DNA of 37,163 bases from Hyphomicrobiales bacterium. Its GTDB lineage: Bacteria > Pseudomonadota > Alphaproteobacteria > Rhizobiales > Rhizobiaceae. The stretch is from the NCBI GenBank assembly GCA_900469625.1, contig UBXV01000059.1:1-37163 (forward strand), in the 5' to 3' direction. Under the pieces are notes generated by a model that had not been told where the DNA came from, did no database searches, and worked only from the letters and a program-made list of their open reading frames with translations. The position numbers and the translations under genes are program-made. Shown one piece after another: positions 32,209-37,163 of this stretch (the first letter of the stretch is position 1; every line of letters starts with the position of its first letter).

Positions 32209-32788
32209 TTCGCACTTTCCGGAAATCTATGACGGCGTTGAGAACGTCCTCAACCATCGTCTCCTTGTTCACATCGCGCGACATCACCGTCAGATCGGCT
32301 TCCGCGTAGATCGGATAGCGGGCGCGCATCAGGTTTTCGAGCGTCTGCTTGGGGTTCTCGGTCTTCAACAGCGGCCGCGTGTCGCGCTTGTTGACCCGTT
32401 CCCACAAGACGTCGAGTTCGGCATTGAGCCAGACCGTCAGGCCGCCGCGCTTGATCTGGCGGCGGGAGCGCTCGTTGATATAGGCGCCGCCACCGGTCGA
32501 CACGACCCGGGGGCCGGTGCGCAACAGCCGCTTCAGCACGCGCGCTTCCAGCGCCCGAAATTCGTCCTCGCCGTAGCGGGTAAAAAGGTCGCTGATCGTC
32601 ATGCGCGAAACGCGCTCGATCTCATGGTCGGAATCGACAAAGGGAATGCCGAGCGCCTGCGCCGTCAGCCGGCCGATCGCCGATTTTCCGGCCCCCATCA
32701 GACCGATGAAAACGAGATTGCGTTTACCGAGCGCAAGCTTCGCCCGTTCGGCAAGCGTCGCGGAAACCGGTTCGATCACGTCACTCAT
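32198..32788 (-). CDS. aroK: Shikimate kinase
   Basis: Phosphorylates shikimate with ATP. The 196-residue protein has Walker A GLMGAGKS (29-36), the shikimate-binding DSDHEIE motif, RVVSTGGGAYIN, and the lid region RDTRPLL with its conserved arginine. An N-terminal extension of about 20 residues before the fold (MSDVIEPVSATLAERAKLALGK) is common in rhizobia. The start at 32788 fits this family N-terminus; the frame stays open to 32866. It overlaps aroB, giving coupled translation. No clear promoter was found in the 241-base divergent gap to the small gene at 33030. Confidence 0.96.
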   Translation of the reverse strand: MSDVIEPVSATLAERAKLALGKRNLVFIGLMGAGKSAIGRLTAQALGIPFVDSDHEIERVSRMTISDLFTRYGEDEFRALEARVLKRLLRTGPRVVSTGGGAYINERSRRQIKRGGLTVWLNAELDVLWERVNKRDTRPLLKTENPKQTLENLMRARYPIYAEADLTVMSRDVNKETMVEDVLNAVIDFRKVRNDE

Positions 32789-33029
32789 TGGACTTCTTAT
32801 TCCCCATTCGCTTCCGGTATCGACAAATCGGGGTGGAGCGTCAAGCCGTCGCACGCCTCCGTGCAAGCTTCTTGAACTTGGACGAAGGCGCGTTCATATA
32901 GATCGGGCGCCCGCAAGAGTGCCATGTCTCGCCTCGGACGGGCATAGGGTCGCTGTAGCACACTCAAAGGCTGCATGATTTTATCCGTGGGCTCGCTCCG
33001 GCTCAAGGAACCATGCAGAGGAGACCGAC

Positions 33030-33179
33030 ATGCCCACCCTCTTCCGGTTCCTGTTCTTCTGCGGCGTCATCGCCGTGCTGGTCTACGGCACGATGATCGC
33101 GCTCGTGACGTTCGTTGAACCGGTCGAGCGGGACGTCACCGTGAAGATCCCCTCCGAGCGGGTGAACAAAACACAATGA
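33030..33179 (+). CDS. Small single-pass membrane protein, function unknown
   Basis: A 49-residue frame starting with an ATG four bases after AGAGGAGA, an excellent Shine-Dalgarno match. The protein is hydrophobic over residues 4-28 ([21 protein letters not shown]), then charged: [20 protein letters not shown]. Its TGA overlaps the xerD ATG in an ATGA. One N-terminal membrane helix and a short periplasmic tail are likely. Good ribosome site, overlap with xerD and strong amphipathic division argue for a real gene; I know of similar short proteins upstream of xerD in rhizobia but no function. Confidence 0.75.
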   Translation: MPTLFRFLFFCGVIAVLVYGTMIALVTFVEPVERDVTVKIPSERVNKTQ

Positions 33180-34132
33180 GCGACCTTTCCGCGGCCCATG
33201 TCGAGGCCTTCCTCGAAATGATGAGCGCCGAGCGCGGCGCCGCGGTCAACACGCTGCAATCCTACGAGCGCGACCTCGAAGACGCCCTCTCGCACATGCG
33301 CACGCGCGCCACCGGACTGACGGGCGCCGCCACCGACGATCTGCGCCACTATCTTGCTCATCTCGCCGCCCAGGGCTTCAAGCCGTCCTCCCAGGCCCGC
33401 CGGCTGTCGGCGCTCCGGCAATTCTACAAGTTCCTCTATGCCGAAGGCCTGCGCGGCGACGATCCGACCGGCATTCTCGATGCGCCGAAGAAGGGCAGAA
33501 GCCTGCCGAAGACGCTGAGCGTCGACGACGTCTCGCGACTGATCGGCCTGGCCGAGACGGAAGCCGCAGCGCCTGGCCCGGAGCGGCTTTCCAGGCTGCG
33601 CATACATGTGCTGATGGAGCTGCTCTATGCCACCGGCATGCGCGTCAGCGAGCTGGTGTCGCTGCCGGCAAGCGTGCTGGCGCAGGACGGGCGCTTTCTC
33701 GTCATCCGCGGCAAGGGCAACAAGGAGCGGCTCGTGCCCCTGTCCCAGGCTGCGATCCGCGCGATGCGCGCTTACGGCACGGCACTGGCCGAGGCATTTG
33801 CAAAGGCAGATACGGGCGAGCGAGAGAGCCCCTGGCTGTTTCCGTCAACGGGAAAGGCGGGCTATCTGCCCCGCCAGGTCTTTGCCCGCGAGCTGAAATC
33901 GCTGGCGTCGCGCGCCGGTATCCGGGTCGCGACGATCTCGCCGCATGTGCTGCGTCACGCCTTCGCCAGCCACCTGCTTGCCAACGGTGCCGACCTCCGC
34001 GCCGTCCAGGAACTGTTGGGTCATTCGGACATTTCCACGACACAAATCTATACACATGTTCTGGAAGAACGGCTCCACGACCTCGTGCAAAACCATCACC
34101 CTCTTGCCAAACAGGCGAAAAAACAGGATTAG
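33176..34132 (+). CDS. xerD: Tyrosine recombinase XerD
   Basis: Partner of XerC that resolves chromosome dimers at dif with FtsK. The 318-residue protein has an N-terminal core-binding SAM-like domain (about 1-105). The catalytic domain has all expected residues: Arg156 in ATGMRVSEL, Lys180 in RGKGNKER, His257 and Arg260 in [10 protein letters not shown], His283 in [11 protein letters not shown], and Tyr292 in IYTHV. With no cargo genes or attachment sites near it, it is the housekeeping recombinase, not an integrase. Its start overlaps the stop of the small membrane protein gene. Confidence 0.95.
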   Translation: MSDLSAAHVEAFLEMMSAERGAAVNTLQSYERDLEDALSHMRTRATGLTGAATDDLRHYLAHLAAQGFKPSSQARRLSALRQFYKFLYAEGLRGDDPTGILDAPKKGRSLPKTLSVDDVSRLIGLAETEAAAPGPERLSRLRIHVLMELLYATGMRVSELVSLPASVLAQDGRFLVIRGKGNKERLVPLSQAAIRAMRAYGTALAEAFAKADTGERESPWLFPSTGKAGYLPRQVFARELKSLASRAGIRVATISPHVLRHAFASHLLANGADLRAVQELLGHSDISTTQIYTHVLEERLHDLVQNHHPLAKQAKKQD

Positions 34133-34196
34133 GACCGCCGGGCAGGCTGGTTTCGGCCGGCAGATCCTTGTCGCAAAACGATCGGAAACGCATCTC

Positions 34197-35150
34197 ATGC
34201 ACAACTATCTCGATTTCGAAAAACCTATCTCCGACCTCGAAGGCAAGATTCTCGAACTGAAGAAACTCGCCGGCGAAGACGAGAGTGTGAACACTTCGGA
34301 TGAGGTCGAACGGCTGGAGACGCGCGTGCGCGATGCGATGGCCGAGATCTATTCGAAGCTGACGCCGTGGCAGAAGACCCAGGTCGCGCGCCACCCCTCG
34401 CGTCCGCATTTCCTCGATTATTCCGCCGAGCTCTTCACCGAGTTCACGCCGCTTGCGGGCGACCGCAACTATGGCAACGACGAGGCCATCCAGGCCGGAC
34501 TTGCGCGTTTTCGCGGCATGCCGGTCGCCGTTCTCGGCCAGGAAAAGGGCAGCGACACCAAGTCGCGCATCAAGCACAATTTCGGCAGCCCGCGGCCTGA
34601 AGGCTACCGCAAGGCGATCCGCGTCATGGAAATGGCCGACCGCTTCGGCCTGCCCCTGATCACGCTGATCGACACGGCCGGTGCCTATCCCGGCGTCGGC
34701 GCCGAAGAGCGCGGCCAGGCGGAAGCCATCGCCCGCTCGACCGAAATGTGCCTGAACGTGCGCGTGCCGATCGTCACCGTCGTCATCGGTGAAGGCGGTT
34801 CGGGCGGTGCGATCGCGATTGCCACCGGCAACCGCGTCTACATGCTCGAGCATGCGATCTATAGCGTCATCTCGCCGGAAGGTGCCGCCTCGATCCTCTG
34901 GCGCGATTCGACCCGTGCCAAGGAAGCCGCCAGCAACATGAAGATCACCTCGGAGGATCTGAAGGCGCTGGGCGTGATCGACGGCATCATCCCCGAGCCG
35001 ACGGGCGGCGCCCATCGCGACCCGCAATCCGTCATCGCCCGCACCGGCACGGTGATTGCCGACGCGCTGAAGGAACTGTCCGGACGCAACGGCGACGAAT
35101 TGCGCACCGATCGTCGACAGAAGTACCTGAATATCGGCCGCAACCTCTGA
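34197..35150 (+). CDS. accA: Acetyl-CoA carboxylase carboxyltransferase subunit alpha
   Basis: With AccD forms the carboxyltransferase that makes malonyl-CoA, the first committed step of fatty-acid synthesis. The 317-residue protein is of normal length, starting [23 protein letters not shown]. It contains GRDRNYGN-like [56 protein letters not shown], and [13 protein letters not shown], all conserved. The ATG at 34197 follows GGAAACG; the open frame upstream overlaps the xerD end and is a shadow. It follows xerD by 64 bases. Confidence 0.97.
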   Translation: MHNYLDFEKPISDLEGKILELKKLAGEDESVNTSDEVERLETRVRDAMAEIYSKLTPWQKTQVARHPSRPHFLDYSAELFTEFTPLAGDRNYGNDEAIQAGLARFRGMPVAVLGQEKGSDTKSRIKHNFGSPRPEGYRKAIRVMEMADRFGLPLITLIDTAGAYPGVGAEERGQAEAIARSTEMCLNVRVPIVTVVIGEGGSGGAIAIATGNRVYMLEHAIYSVISPEGAASILWRDSTRAKEAASNMKITSEDLKALGVIDGIIPEPTGGAHRDPQSVIARTGTVIADALKELSGRNGDELRTDRRQKYLNIGRNL

Positions 35151-35277
35151 CGAGCGGGCGATTGCCGGCCGAGAATTCGCAACCGCAAATCGGACTGTGG
35201 CCAAATCTTGGCCATATTCGTGGCGTCATGAACAACGGCACGCGCAGGGCGCCCTGCAGGGTTAAGAATTCGTGAAG

Positions 35278-35283
35278 TATAAT
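35278..35283 (+). promoter_or_regulatory. Possible -10 element before the L,D-transpeptidase-like gene
   Basis: A perfect TATAAT hexamer 79 bases before the ATG at 35362. No good -35 lies 16-18 bases upstream, so promoter assignment is weak. The 211-base gap also holds a short hairpin, TGGCCAA-ATC-TTGGCCA (35198-35214), without a U-run. Confidence 0.35.
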
Positions 35284-35361
35284 GGCTTACTGATTCCCTA
35301 AGAGCCCTCCCGTCGGACGCGGCTCGCACGGACGAGTTTTGGTTTGAACGGGCTTTCGCTG

Positions 35362-36813
35362 ATGCGCTTGAGAAACCTTGTTGCCACCGCCGCTGTTGCC
35401 GCGCTTCTTGCCGGCTGCACCAACGATGCGCTTGATACGGCCACGGTCGATCTTTCGACCGTCAAGAACAAGACCGAGTACCAGCTTTCGAGCAAGATGG
35501 CCGCCAAGATGAGCGAGCTCGGGATGCAGAAGACGGCGCCGATCGCGCTGCGCATCTTCAAGGAAGAAGGCACGCTCGAAGTCTGGAAGGCCAATACGTC
35601 CAACCGCTTCCAGCTGTTGAAGAGCTACAAGATCTGCGCCTGGTCGGGCAAACTCGGACCGAAGGTGAAGGAAGGCGACCGTCAGGCGCCGGAGGGTTTC
35701 TACCCGCTGTTCCCGCAGCAGCTGAACCCCAACTCGAAATATTACCTGGCGATCAACACCGGCTACCCCAACACCTATGACCGCGCCAACGGCCGGCAGG
35801 GTACGCATCTGATGATCCACGGCGCCTGTTCGTCGTCCGGCTGCTACTCGATGACCGACGAGCAGATGATCGAGATCTTCGCCATGGCGCGCGACGCCTT
35901 CAAGGGCGGACAGCAGAGCGTCCAGTTGCAGGCATTCCCCTTCCGCATGACCGCCGAGAACATGGCGCGTCATCGCAACAACCCGAACATCGAATTCTGG
36001 AACATGCTGAAGGTCGGCTACGATCAGTTCGAAGTCACCAAGCGGCCTCCGGAAATCAACGTCTGTGAGAAGAAGTACGTCTTCAACCAGCAGGGCAGCG
36101 GCGCCTTCAATCCGGGCGGAACATGCCCGGCGATGTCGACCCCGCCCGCCCTGCAAATGGCCATGTCGACCTTCGAGAAGAGCTACAAGCTCGACTATGA
36201 CAAGGCGATGCGGAAGTATGACGGCATGGTCTGGTATGAGCCGAGCGAGGCCGAGCGCAAGGCGATCGTCGCCAAGCAGCGCGCCGGACGCGAGCTTGCC
36301 TATGCACCGACCGGCAACTCGATCGACGCCGGCAAGCTGATGAAGGCGAGCGACCTCGAAAAGAAGCTCGCCGAGCAGAAGGAAGCCGAAGAGACGAAGG
36401 TGGCTGTCGAGATCCAGAAGAAGGAACTCGAAAAGGCAACACAGGGCGGCACCCACGTCCCGGTTCCCGCCGCCAACCCGATGCCCCAACCGGTCTTGCA
36501 GGCAGCCGTCGATCAGCCGGCCAAGAAATCCTTCTGGAACCTGTTCTCCAAGGGCGAACCGGCAGAACAGGCGCAGTTCGCGCTGACACCGACCCCGCCA
36601 GAACTGCAGGCAGCCGTCCAACCGCAGGTCCAGCCGGCAACCGCCGCGGCAAAGCAGACCCGGTCGGCCACGGCCCCGCAGAAGGCTGAGCCTGAAGTGG
36701 CCGCCGCAGCCGCGGCAAATGCCGAAGCCGCCGCCGGGCCGACAACCGAGACACCCCTTGCCGTGGAAGAGCCGCCGAAGAAGCGGCCTTTCTGGAAGAT
36801 CTGGGGCAATTGA
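35362..36813 (+). CDS. L,D-transpeptidase-family lipoprotein (YafK-like)
   Basis: A 483-residue exported lipoprotein, with lipobox LLAGC and lipid cysteine at residue 19. The catalytic domain is of the YkuD/YafK type, with HLMIHGACSSSGCYSM: His153-Gly and catalytic Cys161 in the expected S-x-G-C pattern. Such enzymes make 3-3 crosslinks or attach or release proteins at peptidoglycan; the precise reaction is unknown. The C-terminal third (about 330-483) is low-complexity, rich in Ala, Pro, Gln and Glu with a coiled-coil-like Glu/Lys segment, and holds two related motifs, KKSFWNLFSK and KKRPFWKIWGN. An in-frame TTG at 35344 is a less likely start. Confidence 0.88.
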   Translation: MRLRNLVATAAVAALLAGCTNDALDTATVDLSTVKNKTEYQLSSKMAAKMSELGMQKTAPIALRIFKEEGTLEVWKANTSNRFQLLKSYKICAWSGKLGPKVKEGDRQAPEGFYPLFPQQLNPNSKYYLAINTGYPNTYDRANGRQGTHLMIHGACSSSGCYSMTDEQMIEIFAMARDAFKGGQQSVQLQAFPFRMTAENMARHRNNPNIEFWNMLKVGYDQFEVTKRPPEINVCEKKYVFNQQGSGAFNPGGTCPAMSTPPALQMAMSTFEKSYKLDYDKAMRKYDGMVWYEPSEAERKAIVAKQRAGRELAYAPTGNSIDAGKLMKASDLEKKLAEQKEAEETKVAVEIQKKELEKATQGGTHVPVPAANPMPQPVLQAAVDQPAKKSFWNLFSKGEPAEQAQFALTPTPPELQAAVQPQVQPATAAAKQTRSATAPQKAEPEVAAAAAANAEAAAGPTTETPLAVEEPPKKRPFWKIWGN

Positions 36814-37049
36814 TGCCTGACGACAAGAAAACGGTCTACGACCTCAGGGGGCTTAAGTGCCCCCTTCCCGTTTTGAAGGCCCGCAAGCGCATCGCCTCGA
36901 TGTCGGCAGGGGCCCTGCTCGAGATCGAGACGACCGATCCGATGGCGGTGATCGACATCCCGCATTTCTGCCGGGAAGACGGCCATAGCCTCGAGGCAGC
37001 CTCGCCCCTGGAAGGCGGCCATCGCTTCCTGATCCGCAAGGGCGCCTGA
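36813..37049 (+). CDS. TusA/SirA-family sulfur-carrier protein
   Basis: A 78-residue protein with the TusA hallmark DLRGLKCPLPVLKA, whose Cys16-Pro-x-Pro carries persulfide sulfur in the family. The DPMAVIDIPHFCREDGHSL segment is the usual second half of the fold. TusA in E. coli relays sulfur for tRNA 2-thiouridine and molybdopterin; the partner here is unknown. The ATG at 36813 overlaps the last base of the preceding stop (TGATG), so it is translationally coupled to the L,D-transpeptidase-like gene. A TTG one codon upstream is unlikely. Confidence 0.9.
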   Translation: MPDDKKTVYDLRGLKCPLPVLKARKRIASMSAGALLEIETTDPMAVIDIPHFCREDGHSLEAASPLEGGHRFLIRKGA

Positions 37050-37106
37050 CCCGCCGTTCTTGCCCCCTGGGCTTTTGTCCATGAACAAGCCGGAGCGCTG
37101 AACGCC

Positions 37107-37136
37107 GGGATGACCCGGCGCGATCGGCGTCATCCC
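37107..37136. repeat. Inverted repeat near the window end
   Basis: GGGATGAC (37107-37114) and GTCATCCC (37129-37136) form a perfect 8-bp stem with a 14-base GC-rich loop, 58 bases past the TusA-like gene. There is no T-run. It could be part of another mosaic repeat or a structured 3' end. Confidence 0.45.
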
Positions 37137-37163
37137 ATCGCCGCCCCCTACTCCTCGCGGAAT

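Noticed and set aside
32797-33006. 69-codon minus-strand frame just upstream of aroK
   Set aside because: No recognisable family and no good ribosome site; more likely the aroK leader region.
33176-34132. xerD as integrase of a mobile element
   Set aside because: No att-like repeats, tRNA or cargo genes nearby, and the XerD sequence and housekeeping neighbours are typical.
37148-37163. Possible 3' end of a minus-strand gene at the window edge (reads REE then a stop)
   Set aside because: Only four or five codons are visible, too few to support a call.

Overview
The window is GC-rich chromosomal DNA of an alphaproteobacterium, very probably a member of the Rhizobiaceae (Sinorhizobium/Ensifer-like). 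The signs are strong G/C bias at third codon positions, a CTTGAC-N17-CTATAG promoter of rhizobial type, a CtrA-type TTAAC-N6-TTAAC box, a CpdR response regulator, aerobic-type cobaltochelatase genes (cobS, cobT) next to J-domain and BolA genes, and a multi-hairpin intergenic repeat. Most of the 37 genes or gene fragments are conserved housekeeping genes. No tRNA, rRNA, CRISPR array, transposase or prophage gene was seen.

Layout. 1-1078: end of etfA with its terminator, then hbdA. 1222-2577: a membrane-anchored sulfatase/LtaS-like transferase whose base and codon use differ from its neighbours; it looks like an insertion and has an unusual leader. 2581-9078: tlpA (minus), then argH, lptM-like, lysA and a DUF4175/TIGR02302 membrane protein. 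9223-11152: cpdR, hpt and an unknown single-pass membrane protein, all minus. 11449-14840: ftsE-ftsX-ydcF-like-plsC behind a CtrA-type site. 14862-16601: a ChaC-like cyclotransferase (minus) and a DUF2125 protein. 16725-16840: palindromic mosaic repeat. 16937-19821: tyrC, hisC and a methyltransferase, all minus. 19997-22991: gloB and a DUF985 cupin (plus), then an EamA exporter and a DUF3108 protein (minus). 23258-24464: rpmB with clear promoter and terminator, then a queuosine-precursor transporter gene with a possible preQ1-type pseudoknot overlapping its start codon. 24511-29330: phytase-like esterase, cobT, cobS and a J-domain protein (minus). 29483-32788: bolA (plus), then the overlapping minus-strand operon aroK-aroB-corC-like. 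33030-37049: a 49-residue membrane protein coupled to xerD, then accA, an L,D-transpeptidase-like lipoprotein and a TusA-like protein.

Functional themes: cell division and envelope (ftsEX, plsC, L,D-transpeptidase, LptM-like, DUF4175, sulfatase-like), cell-cycle control (cpdR, the CtrA-type box, xerD), amino-acid biosynthesis (argH, lysA, hisC, tyrC, aroKB), cofactors (cobST, queuosine precursor uptake), and core carbon and lipid metabolism (etfA, hbdA, accA).

The features most worth testing are the preQ1-I-like pseudoknot at 23803-23832, the hairpin burying the Shine-Dalgarno sequence of the inserted sulfatase-like gene (1197-1218), the CtrA-type box before ftsE (11329-11347), and the hairpins between cobS and cobT. 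No wholly new multi-gene system was found.
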